Assembly (NCBI GenBank): GCA_964019695.1
Contig: OZ026530.1
Span: forward strand, 34,330,690 to 34,394,689
Source: Loripinus fragilis
Taxonomy: Eukaryota; Mollusca; Bivalvia; Lucinida; Lucinidae
Reading direction: 5' to 3'
DNA length: 64,000 bases
Shown here: positions 46,101 to 61,100 of the stretch, one piece after another
Numbering within the stretch: position 1 is the first letter of the stretch
Layout: each line of letters begins with the position of its first letter
Made by a program: the position numbers and the translations under genes
The notes under the pieces: model-generated
The model's input: only the letters and a program-made list of their open reading frames with translations
What the model was told of the DNA's origin: nothing
Databases searched by the model: none

Positions 46101-49100
46101 GTCATCTTAAGAATCAAACCAGATGCATAAATATCATTACTATGTATTCCGCCTTTTATTGATATTCCAATGTTTAACAATGCAAACATGTAAATGCATG
46201 CTGAAGCAGAACTAAAGTAGTTGTATGGTTTTTGAGTTTGTACAGAAGACTTATGGATTACCCAATACCAACGTTCAAATCATTAAAAAAACTTACATAT
46301 AGAAAACCGTTATATCATGCACGGATCCAGATAATTTTATCAGAGGGGGTCCAACTTTGAAAACGATTTTTTTGTACGTGTGGTATTTTTAGTGCTAAGA
46401 AATCCTATTATTTCTGTTGTTTTTAAAGAGGGGTCTGGATCCCCTATCACCCTCTGGATTTCGCATGGTTATATAAAAAAATTATACCACCTTTACCAAC
46501 TTTAGCATAAAATATCACTTGATGTGCAAAGGCTACACTGATGTAGGTGGTATAAAATAGTTATACCATGTTTGTTCACCTGTACGTAAGATAATCCACT
46601 CGCTAAAGCTCGTGGATTATCTCCACGTACAGGCGGACAAGCCATGGTATCACTATTACATAATATTGGTAGTGTTGTTCAAGGTGTACACTCAAAGATA
46701 AACTAGAGCAGAAACTCATTTTATATGACTTGACACAGTTCGTTTGATGTGAAAGTTACAAGGCAACGAGGAACAAGAATAGGTATTTAAAGACCCACTC
46801 CTGTCATAATAAATGTCTGCAGCATGTTACATCTAAAACAATTACTTTTTTATGGAAATTTATAATTTCTGCATTCTTAAGTTCATTTAAGTCAATTTAC
46901 TCACAAAAATGAAATATATTAGAATTTGTCTTAAATAGCACTGAGACATGACTAGGAAGACATCACCCCTTTGCATGCTACAAAAAAAAGCATCTGATAA
47001 TGTCAATAACAACAACAAAGTCATCGCCCCAGAACGGCCACCTGTCAACGTTATACAGGCTTTAAGTATATATATTTGAACTTGACCTTTGACTCCAAGG
47101 TCATATCCGTGACCTGAAAACTATGCTGTAGGCTACACACCATTGGTAATTATTGTGCCAAAAGATTATTACACTTCCAAAAAATGTAACCTTTGTATTT
47201 TTTCCAGGGGGCCAGACCCCTCCCTCACCTGGATCCGTAGAGGAAGTCCCTTGCCAGAATTTGGATAGAAAAAACATTGTTTTTAAATTGCTTTCGTTGA
47301 CATTTAACAATATTTTGAGATATGGTAATTAACTTCATTGAGGCTAGAAGTCAAAACTATAGACATCTCAGTATTTGTGAACAAATTTGAATTAGCAATA
47401 GAGCGTGATTTTTTATGGATTTTCAGAAAGCTTAGGTAGCAAGTAGAATTAGGGAAGCTTGTCGTGATACGCAGTAACCCTTTTCCTTATGAATATTTAT
47501 GCTAGGCTCCACCCACTATACATAATTATACAAATAAACTTTCACATTTGTACATAGAAGCAAGAAATCACTTGGCAGGTCCACTAATGTAGGATCAGAT
47601 CAATCATATTTACATAAGCAAATAGAGAAAACCCTGGTCAAGAGCTGCCTTTGCTGGGTCTGCTCTGTAAAAGCGTAAAAAGGCTTCTCTATTAGGTATA
47701 GCCTTAACAATCAGCCATATATGACTGATACCTCAGACTGCTTGACAAGTCAAGCTGTTTTAAAGCTGCATAGTCTGTAACTTTTGATCTTGAAATTTTA
47801 GAACTAATGTTTCTATTTTCAAAAACACAGTAAAAAACTAAAACTCAGGTGTACATTTAGCCAATTTCGTAAATCTTAACAAATTATCAGTATCAAAACA
47901 ACAGCATTTATGTTAAAATTGACTGTCTATAATTATTGGAGGGACGCAAATAATTACAAACAAGAGAAAAACACACCCGTTTTATAAGATAATTTACTTT
48001 TCCGTGCAGTTTTCAGCTATAGTGAACAGATTTATTGTGAAAACATAACTTAATCCTACTTTTACAAATGATTTAAAAACAAAATAAAAAAAAAATCGAA
48101 AAATGTTCATAGTTGCAGACTTAGTCTCTTTAACGTTATCAAGTTCTTGCCTTAATATGTTGATGTGGGAAACCTTTAAACAACCACACAATTGTAGGCA
48201 GTCTTACTGACATGCTTTTACACAAACGTTCAGCTTGCTTGCATTTGCACAAGAATAAACACAATTCTAGTTATAATCCAGAAATTTATTAACGACATTT
48301 GGTTAAGTATATCGGCAATGGGAACTCGTTTTTAGGACCTGAGTATGACCAGATATTGCTACGTAGATATTGCTACGATCACACCAGACCACAGCACGAC
48401 GAGAAAGAGACGCAGAACACGTCGCGTGACACCAACAGGCATTTAAAGTAAAGCAACCAGCTCTGTATTCCCCAGCGAGATGAATGCAAAACTCGAAATG
48501 ACACTGAATACGACTGAACAACAAAACAAGAACAATATTTGGAGCCATAATATACAATGAATCAACCACAACAAAACCACCACCTTAAAGCGAACAGCAG
48601 CCGACGCCACTGAGGGGAGGGGCTAAAATTAATTTATATGTGATGTCATGCTTCCTGAATTTCAGGCATATTCCATAGTTTTGATACAGATTCAGAGACA
48701 CAGAGGCATTAAAACATCTGGAGTGCCCTTTGTCTTCTGGTTGCTCATGATAGCCTGCGAGGCACTGCCACTTTATTCACACACATTACATACGGTAAGT
48801 CCAAAGGCCTAGTCACACCAACGCAACGCATGGACGCGTGTCGCACTATTTCTTTCTCGCTGCGTCTAACGGTAGAAACACTTTGTATTTTATTATTATG
48901 TAACCCTAACATAGTAGCATTCTCATTGGCCAAATCATTGCTTTTGGAAGATGTTAACAAATGAAATTAAACCAGTTTTAAAGTGATATACACTGTTTCT
49001 GCTGATATACACAGGTTTTCTGGTTTCAGCTAGTTCTGACCAGCATTTTCATGAGTGACATTATTGTGCTGTTAAAGGCATATTTTATGCATCAAATGGC

Positions 49101-52100
49101 AAGTGATCATGTACATTGCAAATGGAAGAAGTAAAAGTAGTAGTCAACATAATTATATAACATTGAGTATCAAAATCAAATGACTGGAAAGCAAATAAAC
49201 CAATAAATAGAAAGCTTGTCAGATTTATTTACAAAACGTTTATGAATTTTTCAGCAGGTGTATATGGTGTGATATGCACCCGAAAAATAAAAATTGACCA
49301 ACGTTAACAGTCGCATAATAATAATTGTTATCAAATAAATATATACTTTACCTAGATTACCTAAATATCACTTTTGTATTAGTATATACAACGGTATTTC
49401 GATATATTGAGCTAATTGATAATGGTGATGATGATGGTGTCTTAGTTTAATTATATACCAATATTCTTCTAGCAACAGTTGAGTTAAAGTATGTGACTGA
49501 TATATACTCAGAAAAACAATTGATGGATATTAAAATTCTTTTGACTTTATTACATTTGGGAATATAATTTTCAAACAAATTACTTTTGTCACTTACAGAA
49601 TTATCACTGAGCAATTCACCAAAACACAAATTGAAATTCACGGGTCATTGGTTATGGTACAGTACTACACCAAATGTACCAACCCTCTCTACCCAAAGTT
49701 CACAAGCAAAAAATTTAGCGCTCTCAATTTTTGTTGCAACCTTTACCAGGTCATTGTTTATGTTCTAATTCTGACCACAGACAAAAGTTAAACCAATTTA
49801 TCAGTCAATGCCCCTGATAATGGGACATCTTCTTCAATAAAAATACACGGATATGGCACACCCCTGCAAAGTTGACTACAAATTTGCAGTAAAACACTCA
49901 CAACAGCATCAAAAGTAGGTGCCATTTTTCGGAGGGAGAATCGGCGATGATTTTGGAGCCAGTCATTATGGAATACAAACGATAAAAATGGGTTTCAATC
50001 ATTTTTGAAGGTATGTGACTTTTCAATATAGAGGGTTGAACCATTTGGATGTGTACTGTACTTAAACCATTGGAGCGTGACTAAAATAAAACATCAATTT
50101 TGATTGCAGAAGTCTGGAACTATGAAATTCATGCATAATTAGTAAAGTTTTTATTGTATTGAATGTTAGAGATGGGACTGAATCTAAATATCCTTCAATT
50201 GTTTTTCTTAGTATAGTAAACTGTTCAAACGACGCAACTAGCATGTTTCATGAACTCGAATTTGGAGATATAGCTGTCATGCAAATATAAACAATTTGCA
50301 GTAGATTAACAGGAATTTTAATACTGATTGGCAGTTTGGGATGTTTAAAAGAGGTAAAGACAATGGACATGATACTTGGATTATCATTGAGGAATTTCCA
50401 ATGTGTACCAAACAACATATGTCTTTTCAATTAATGAGTTTTTCACCATAAGCTTTTTTTAAACAAATTCTAAACACTTTCAGTTATTCAAAGAAATGAG
50501 CATGTAGAAATGAACAAATTTTCATGTTGTTTATCGTGCACCTGGGTGACAATTATAGACTGCCTGTTTCTTTGCTTCTGACAGCTCATCTTGAGATGTT
50601 TCAGGGGAGTATATTGCAGTTGCGTGGTTTCAAAGAACATCGTGCTAACCAGTTTTCCCATTTTATATTGTGTAGGTAACATGCAAAGAAGATGTAGTAT
50701 ATTATATATATTTCGCTCTACTGGTGGTACAGTTTATACTACACACAGTTAACTGTTTAAACATTGAGTTAGCCATTTCCCCCATTTTGTATTGTGTAGA
50801 TTACATGCAAAGAAGATGTGGTATATTATATATATTTCGCTCTTCTGGTGGTACAGTTTATACTACACATAGTTGTATATATTTCGCTCTTCTGGTGGTA
50901 CAGTTTATACTACACATAGTTAACTGTTTAAACATTGTGTTAACCATTTTCCCCATTTTATATTGTATAGGTAACATGCAAAGAAGATGTAGTATATTAT
51001 ATATATTTCGCTCTTCTGGTGATACAGTTTATACTACACTGTCTGGCTGAACAACATCAAATGACAGGGTACGCAGATCTTGATAATCAGGTAAGCTACT
51101 CACAAATACTCACAAATCCTCTTCTGGCAGAAGGTCTGTCACGACCTGTTGGACCAGCTCTGATTCTTCTAAACTTTGGGTCTTTTTGTCATTTTAGCTA
51201 CAGTCTATGTTATTACCCAATCTACTATATGCAGAGTTATTAAGCATTTTTGACCGTCATCTTTTCCGTCTCTGCTGGTTCGATCCGATTGCAAGGAACT
51301 GTTTCCCTGTGAGCACTTTTTTAACTGTGTCTGAGTCACGTGACGCGCTGACACTGTAAGTTCTGAGTTGGATAATAAAACAGCTATTTTATACTTTTTT
51401 GCACAACAGTCAAAACTATCACACCCTCGGTGCTGTAGATGATCCGATGCACTGATGCCCCGGCCTTTGGCCTTGTGCAACAGTGTCATTGGGCCATCCA
51501 CAGCACCTCAGGTGATAGTTTTGAATGTTGCACAGAAAGGTTTGAAATAGTTGTATACTTCTCAGGGGTGAAGACAGAGTCTTTGTCATGACCCGACGAA
51601 AATAGAGAATTAGAGATATCTGATCCAGTTGGCTTACTTTTCAGATAAAGAAAAATAAGGGCGCTGATCAGGCTGCAAAGGCATTAGGAATAAACATCAA
51701 CTTTACTCTCTATAGAAGTTTGAGTTATTATTAAAATATTTTCATATATACAGTCAAAATAAACCATAAACAGAACCAAAAACAAATTTCATCGTTTTAT
51801 TTTGACAAGCCCTTCCTATATAATCCCATTCCACATACAAAATCGTCAGAAAACAAATTGATGCTTATATGGTGAAGTCCTGACAATTTCTGTAGACTTC
51901 CTTATTTTGTTAAAAGTCGTTTTATTTAGGCCATGCTCTTTGTAGTCGCCCTGATCTTTGTCCCCAGAAAGTCAGTTATTTGTACTTATGAAATAATTGC
52001 CAACCATAAGTATACAATGTTCTTATGCGGGTATGGGAAGGTGCGATGAATTATGCCATAATTGGGCCTCGACCAGAAAACCTGTTTTCAGGGTTTGCCA

Positions 52101-55100
52101 CCAACAAAGGCACAGACCAGCCTGCACATCCGCGCAGTCTGATAAGCGCCTTTGTTATTCGCTTATTGGAAAGTATCATATCTAGACCTGCTACGAGCGA
52201 AATTTCAATTTTCTGGCTAGTCTCTGTAGCTGAGGAGACTGGTTTGAAACTCGCTTTGTCGGACACCCCGAAGACAGGTTTTCCCGCGACGAGGCCCATA
52301 TGATGCTGGATTTGTGCATGATTTCGTTTCAGCATTTTATTTTGTATTGACGTATAAGAGAAATCACCTAAGTTTGATGGGCATAGTTTCTTAGAAAACA
52401 CTGTTTAAATTTTTGCATATATTCAAGCTGATATTTGGAATCATTTTGGAAATCACCCAATGCACAGTAAAATCGTATAAATATGATATGAGCTGACAAT
52501 TTGTTCCAGCTAAACACTGATAAGAAGGGAGAAATAGTTCTTTTAAAAACTGGCAAAAGTTATAATCTGGCAAAATGACAGAGAAGTCTTTTGTGCGTTT
52601 TTCAGGTAGGCTGGTCAATGCACAATATCGTATATCAGGATGACCTGAGCTTTAATTATAACTGATAGTTTTTGTTTTGTTTGTTTGTTTTGATTCTTAC
52701 GTCCCATCAACAATCTTTCAGTTAAACAGGTACAGGTCTTCCTGGGTTGAACCAGTACTAAGCTAGGATAAATGTGTCTTGCTCAAGGACCACAACACAG
52801 TGACGCCGGTGAGGCTTGAACCCGCGGCCCCTAGATCTCGAGTCAAGCACTCTACGGCTGAGCCAGTGTGCTCCCTTATAACTGATAGTTATGAGCTGAT
52901 ACACTTGGACTAAATAATGTAAAAGCGTTTAGAAACAAGAATTAACTATGTCTATGTTTGAAATTTTCTTAAGAAACTCCAATCCATTCAATTCAAATAG
53001 ACCCTAAGTTCTGCCAGCACATTAGCTTAAGCATCTTATTGTGTCAGGTGACAATCGTTTATAATTGTGAGGATGGGGCGGAAAAACTGTCCCTCTTATC
53101 ATATTTTGGCATCATTTCATTTACCTTTACCCCTTAAAGCGCCAAGAAAAAATGCATCTGAAAATGTCGTCTGCTGAAGTCGTCTGCTGCAGATAATTGC
53201 CTAGCATTACTGACAAATTAAGTATTTAAGCAAACAGCGTGGACCCTGAACAGACTGCTCCATAGGAGCAGTCTGATCTAGGTCCACACTGTTTGCCATA
53301 GAGGATTCTTAAACATTTCAGCAGACGGGTAAAGCAGACGACTTTTGCTGCTATTGGCATTAAGGATTAATGATCAGTAATATAATTTCAGAATGCTTGT
53401 CCTGAAGAGAATGCTGGTATACTCAGTAAAATATGGTATCATTGGCTCACTGGGTAAGTACTTATAAGATAATAATTGAATTCACTGTATTTGTAATGCC
53501 AAAAATGGGAAACACAATCACGTATGAGCCGTGACATGTGATTTCCATCAATGTGGCATTTTGACATGAATGGACTCAGACGAGCCTGTGTAATCTTCTT
53601 TTAAAGCTGCATAGTCTGTAACTTTTGATCTTTTAATTTTAGAACTAATGTTTCTATTTTTCAAGAACACAGTAAAAAAAAAACTAAAATTCAGGTAAAC
53701 ATTTTACCAATTTCGTAAATCTTAACAACTTATCAGTATTAAAACAACGGTATTTATGTTAAAATTAGCTGTCTATAATTATTGGAGGGACGCAAATAAT
53801 TACCAACAAGAGAAAAACACACCTGTTTTATAAGATAATTCACTTTTCCGTGCAGTTTTCAGCTATAGTGAACAGATTTATTGTGAAAACATAACTTAAT
53901 TCTACTTTTACAAATGATTTAATAAGAAAATAAAAGATTTCGAAAAATGTTCATAGTTGCAGACCTAGTCTCTTTAAGGTTAGAAACTCCAAATGATGTT
54001 CAGTCAGTAGCTTAACACTGATAGATTATTCAAGCGACTAGCAAAGGCTCTGACCAGACCGCGTGTATGCGCAGGCTGGTCCTAGCCTTTGCTGGTTGCA
54101 CATACCGCATTGTTGGAAATCTTATGCACTGGCTCATATGATGTCAATAGAACAAAATACTTATATTAACTAACGATTTACTTGTGCAAAAATGAAACGA
54201 GTACACTCGTCGTTAGCAAGATGGTTGCCTAAATAGTAAGGACCTTAAACTTTTACCAGTAGATAGTCATCTGGTATTCGTTTTTTGTCATGTTTTCTGA
54301 TATATTCTTTGTATAAATTGTTATACCATTGAAAAGAGCTGACGTGTTTGAGATGAACATATAGACGATATTGTTCAAGTGACAGGATTATTTAGAAAAG
54401 CACTCAGCTGAACAATTTTGTTGAGAATGTTTATCATAATGATAATGTCGCCTTGTAATAGCATTCAGAGGTATCAAATGGTACCAAGAACATGAAGTAA
54501 CACAACTGTGTTTAAAGCGTTAAAACTGTTAAGCAAAATAATTATTATGATAGGAAATGCCATAATCACATGTCACATATCTATCTAGGAGTAGGTGTAA
54601 CAAGGAAACAGTGAAATTCCTTTGTCACGATTGCAAGTACGTACAAAATAAGCATAATAATTAGCCATGTTATTATAAGACATACATGTATATGCTACCA
54701 GCTTTGGTTTTTGCCAGCCAATTAAGTGCCTTTTTACAATTTATTACAACGGATTCATTATCTGAATTAAAAAATAGAGAATCTTACAAGAGTGCTCATT
54801 TTTTATTGAATTTCTTAAATGAGTTGATGAAAAGTGATAAAATGCGAGGCTTGTCCACAATTTTATCACTTTTTCGCAAACTGTTAAATAAATTCAGTAT
54901 GTCATGAGCACGAATGTTTACTTCCTTTTATCGTATGACTTTATAATAACTTTAAAAACCGCATATTTGGCGTGCACATGAACACATCAAGATTTTGCCA
55001 TCGTTTATACAACGTTATAATCGACGTCATTACGTCACATTATAAAATCTGTAAACCAATTTGTGGTTTATAGATTTAATTGCGTGGTGTTATATCACTA

Positions 55101-58100
55101 CCAGACGTGACATCATGTGATAATAAAAAAAACCCAATGAATATGACATGAGAATGCCACAATCACAGACTACATATCAACCCATGCCACTGCGTGAAAG
55201 GGACACGAAACACTAAGTCTTACACCCATATAAAGGCAAGATTACAGTTATGGAAGCAAAGTGATTTGCTCTTTATTCCGCAGCAAGCTGATTGGAAAAC
55301 TAAATAGGAGATAAAGAGCATCATGAAACAATGGTGTCTAGGTTTATCAGGGCAAGCGTTATATTTTGTACAAAAAAGCAAACCTTCACACCAGGTAGGC
55401 GGCAATCGAAAACGCCAATACTATCGAGGATCGTAGACCAAAAATCGTTAAAAATAAGTTTTTGATTGCCATTTGTCGCCACACTGACGATAAATGGCAA
55501 TAAAAAACACTGTTTCTTACGGTTTTTGATCCGCGTTCGTCGATTGTTGATAGTAAGTAAAGCTAGTATCTCACTGGGATCCGAGCAATTTACGACTATT
55601 TCGAGACTAATTTGAGACTCGTTTTGGCGACAGAAATACGACATTGCAACCATAATCACACTGTGGTCACACTAAATAGGTCATTAAGACATATTTGCGA
55701 CAGCCGCACGAATGTCGTACGATTGTCGCACGAATCATTGGCGAATGTTTCACGACATTCGCGCAACATTCGTGCGACATTCGCGAGACACCCGCACGAT
55801 GTTCGCCCAATGAAATTGCGAGCATTTATTACCATCAACTGCCTCACGACGTTCTCACGAACGTCGTGCGACTGTCGCGCGAAGGTCGTGCGACTGTCGC
55901 ACGATGGTTTTGCGAGAAATGATAAACCAAGAAAAATGAACATTCTAGCAAGCATTGAAACTTCAGACTAGGGAGGTACTACGCTGTTGGAAGGAACTAG
56001 AGGGCTGGAAGGAGCTAGATTGTTGGAAGGTGCCACGCTGCTGGGTGTGTTGGACTGTTGAATGGTAGCAAATATTGAGTTAGAAAAAAAGTTACTCGTT
56101 TATACTGCACAGTATTATGGCCCATCAAGCAGCTTAAGAAAGTCAGTCGAGAACGCACATGCTCTAATTGCCCATACGTATGGCATGCTGAGCCCAATCA
56201 AATCAAAATTGCAATGAGTTCGGATGAGCCTCGTCCTGCGAAAATCTATTTGATACAGTTGTGCGCAAAACAAAGGCACATATCAGACTGCACTGATGCG
56301 CATTCAAATCAGAATCTTAGTTTTCCGCTGCAGTGATAATTTTTATAGTGTTCTGTATGCCAAATTCAACTCTTAGAAGGGCTGCTGAGACTAAGCAGGC
56401 TGTTGTAGTCTTACCAAGACACAATAATAATTCCTTTATACTGTAATAGAAATAGTTAACATTTAAGTAGGCCTTATAAAACATACTTAACAAAATTATC
56501 CTCTCAGTATGCAGAACCATTTTTAATAACTGAAATTACTCTAAACAGTATACATGTAAGTGAGCCTAATCAATACACCATACTTATATGAAACTATCCT
56601 CTCAGATAGCAAGAATACTTGACAACTGGAATTTGTCAAAATGTATACATAAATATGCCTGACCAAGATTTCGTACTAGAGGGAACTATCATCTCAGATA
56701 GGAGGAACTCTTTTAACGAACCTTTGGCGACATAATTGCGAGCTATTTAAGATACTCGCGCGATAGTCGTGAGACGTTCGTCTCATGACGTTCGCCAGAA
56801 CATCGCTTAGTTTAATTTACTCGCAATGTTGTCCCGAAGTGTCTCATTTATGTCGCAATTGATTCGCAATTTAGTCTTAATTATCTCGCAAATATCTCGT
56901 GTTCAAATATGATTGCAACTAAATTGCGAGGGGTCGGCGACAAGCTCGCGACAGTTTTGAGACACCCGCGATGACTTTGCGACCATTTTGCAAGGAATGT
57001 TGTCGCATAAAATTTTTGAACATGTTCAAAATTTTCGCGACTACTTTGCGCCACTTGGCGACACATGCGAGGACATTACAAATCACTGGCGACTGTTTCA
57101 AGACTGCTTTGCGACCCACTCGCGATGTCTGTTGCCAGCTGTCGCAAAACAGTCACAGTCCAGTGAGATAGGGGCTTAAGTAAGTAAGTATTCTTTATTT
57201 AATGAGGGTGACCCAATTGGCAGAACCAATCTTCCTTGGTGCCCTCTTTAACAAGATAACACACAATTTATATACATCAATTAAATAGAACAGAAACTCG
57301 AAACATGTAGCGTTTTCGAATGCCACCTACCAGGTGCGATCTTGTTTATTTACAGTGTTGTATGGAACTCATATAGAAAAACCTTCACTGTGGATGGATT
57401 TTGGAATCCTTCACCAAAACTGCAGGCTAATTCACTGGGTCCTCTGTTAGAAGATGCCTGGAACGTTGAGAAGAAGAGATGTGAGGTAGAACGGTGAGTA
57501 TGGTCAAAGTAAGTAAGGATGCAAAGATCAGGAATTGATACAATCAAGTACCACACCTGACCCAGGATACCAATGGGAAAGTGACAAACTCACAGTTAGA
57601 CACCACAAACGAGAGCCAAGAGGTCAGCCCTTTCCCAGCAGGTGACCACAAAGTACATATAAACAGACGCGCACAACGACATAGCAAACACAAGACAAAA
57701 AAACATAAAAGATCCACAAAAGAAAAACCGCATGTGAACGGTCAGTAAAATATTTTACTGGAGGGCTTAAGCCGGTTTAACGGCGCCAACCTCACCCTTA
57801 ATTCAAGTCGCCTTCATTCAGCACTTGTGTGCTGTTTGTCATAACACAATGGAACGTTGATGACATCATAAACAGTCAAACAGTGTTAACATACGATTGA
57901 AACAATATCAAATACTTGTGGAGATATCCCTTGATGTTTGCTAACCCGTTGATTATTGATAATCACACATTTATACTTTTGATACCGATAGCTATGTGAA
58001 TTTACATATATATCTGTCTGCAAAGATGTAGCATAATAGCTTTGTTAATTGCATAAAACATAATACTTAATACACTGTTAACATGCTGTATGAGTTCATT

Positions 58101-61100
58101 AAACTATGAGCCAGCATATGAGATAATATACAAGTATTAGCTAAACTTGAGGTTCACATGGAGTGTTATTGAACAGAAAGCTATATATTCGCTGGTGCGA
58201 AGTGGAGATCAATATGATTAAATTAACTGTTAAATAATAAATACACATTATTATAATAGTAACTTGATCTGGCGTACTGTATCACGTCGAGTGGTTGAGG
58301 TCATACCATCGGATCACCCGAGATGCGAAGCATCGAGGGAGATCCAATGGTATGGCCTCATCCACGAGACGTGATACTGTACGCCAGATCAAGTTTATTT
58401 TTATAATAATATGTTAATTATATACCTTTTTCTGACATTATTTTGATTTTATAAATTGTTTTGGTCTTTGATCCAGAAAAATTGTGGGAACGTTTGCCAT
58501 TACGTTTTGTCACGTCATGTTTACGTCATATAATATGACGTTACGTCATCATGTTTTCCGTCTCTGGTTTCATGCTTGAAATTTACTTTACGTAACGTCG
58601 CCGCAAAAGCAGGTAACCGACGTTAGCCTCGTTTTAAAAGATAGTGATATGGATTCAGAAAACCTCAGTTCGTTGATCTGGCTTTCTGTATCAGATGGCC
58701 AGAAAACAGACAGTTCTAAAGTCGTATCATTTTTAGGTATATAATAACACCTCTTGTCTACAAAACAAAAAATATGAATTGTCATATATATATATATATA
58801 TATATATAGGTTCTTTATTACCTGCCATTTAGACCAATGGAACCAGTGACGTTACAACTCGACCATGCGAAATGACTGGACTCTCTGATGTGACTTCTGA
58901 AAGTCATGCACTATTACTTCATATTGTGTCGTTTCTAATATCACTTCCGGAAGTATTATATATGCACGTGATAGTCCTCTGAGCCAATGAGATACATGTT
59001 AAAGAATTTTATGATGATGGTACTTATCGCATATAACTCTCTAATCATGCATGCACAACTAAATAGTAGTGCTTGATGTTACAATGGTAATCCAAGCCTT
59101 AATCTACACCCATATATTTGCATGCAACTCTTGAAAGTTTTGGGCGAGGCTGTGCATATGCGTTTCAGACGTGTGGGGATTCATAGTAGAATACCTTTGA
59201 GCTGGTTAACATGTTTTATTTCTTGAGATATTCTTTGACTTTTCGCTTACTGTAAAGGCGGTGCCTCATGAATGCGTAATTAGGACTGGTTAACCTTAGA
59301 CATAGGTAAAAGCTGAAAATGAGGTGTGGTTTTATTCAAAAGTAACTGTATCATCTAGCGCCATTATCTCAGTATCGACGCAAAACACATGATTTGGTCT
59401 TTAAATTGCCAACAAAATAACTGCATCTGAAAATGTCTATTTAACATAAGCATAGAGGCAAACATTGTGTACCAGACAAGACTGGGTCCACACTGTTTGT
59501 CTATGAGGCTTCAAATATTTTAGCGGACGACAAAAACATACATTTTGTGATTATGCGCTTTATGGGTTAATAAAGTTCAGTGTGTATAGATAAGGATTTT
59601 CACGTTTGCGGCCCAACCAAGTTATAAATAAAACCTGATTTCCCTTCCTAAGCAGATGAAATAGCCGAACCACGCCCAGATATGAATATTGAAGTTGCCG
59701 CCTCTACAGTAAGCAAAAAGTCTATAAATACATGTATATCAAAATAATTTGTAAAATACACGATTTTACCTGGAACCTAAATACCCCTTTACAGGAGACG
59801 TTTATATAACGAAAGATCCAGAGTGGTTTATCAGAATGGACAAACACAGAGTTCTTCTGGAAGGAACATGATGAATGGAGCTCTCACACAATCTGAAGAT
59901 TCACCACTGAAAAATACACATCATACTGCTTATAGTAAGTTGTAAATAATGTCAAAGATAAATTTTCATGAGTCATACTACTAAAACAACATGAGGTGAA
60001 TATCAAAAACTTAATCTCTTCCTTACTTAAAATTATAAATTATCAATAAGTGGAGCTCTTACACTTCCTGAAGAATCACTGCTGAAAAATGCTCACCATA
60101 CTGCTTACAGTAAGTTGTAATCAATGCTTTAGAAATATAGTCTCTTGGTTGTGGGTGTTGTTGGTTGGTCTGTGATAGTGGCATTTCCTGGTTATACTCA
60201 TTTGTTTTTTTTTAATTATACTAAAGAAAACAACACATCAGTATCAACAATTAAATCTTTCCTAAGAGGACCTTACATAATTACTCAAGTATTATTGAAA
60301 TTATTAAATGGCTTGGGAAAAACAAATCAAATACAATGCTGTTAGAGCAATAAAGCGATGTTTTGCAATGAGTTTTTGATAAAGGTGATGCTTTATGTCC
60401 TCATTAACAAATTACCAGTCATGTCTAGATGTTTCCTGGTCAAATGGGTACTAAGCTGAAGATAAATTGTCTTGCTCAAAGACACAATCCATTTCCTCAG
60501 GAACAACAGACAAACTCAAGTCTAGCACCCTACTACTGAGCAAGTGCGCTCCTAACTTCAATAATACAGCATCATAAATGTTATATAGTATTTATCTTAT
60601 GGCACTCTGAGATTACTTTGAAATTGCGTTTTTGTCGAGTATACATCAAGATTTTGGCAGGGCGCCATTCATCACGTTACCAAATATGTAAGTTACAAGT
60701 ATATTATCGATTTGGAACATTGCATCATTACATTCTCACACCTAATGCCATAGTTTAACACATATTTCATTAAAATTTCTCAAAATAAGTTAAAGTTTGG
60801 TAATTGTCCATCAAATGAGAATTAAAGATGTACAACATGTAAAGATATTGCCAGTTACACAATAGCAAATACAATTTTAGTTAGAAAAGGTGGCCATATT
60901 AAAGTAGGTGTCTGTGGAGACCCAAATTAAACTTTAAAGCTGCATAGTCTGTAACTTTTGATCTTTTAATTTTTGAAATAATGTTTCTATTTTTCAAGAA
61001 CACAGTAAAAAACTAAAATTCAGGTATACATTTTACCAATTTCGTAAATCTTTACAAATTATCAGTATCAAAACAACAGCATTTCTGTAAAACTTGACTG

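Noticed and set aside
52025..52401. paired sense/antisense open frames (92 and 116 codons)
   Set aside because: They coincide with the TIR element D copy 2; symmetry, not coding, explains them.
55612..55971. overlapping 119- and 99-codon frames on opposite strands
   Set aside because: Both come from repeated CGAC/TCG words of Z2, which avoid stops in several frames.
60051..60109. exon 8b as a cassette added after 8a
   Set aside because: Joint inclusion shifts frame and reaches TGA in 12 codons; only mutually exclusive use is kept as a candidate.
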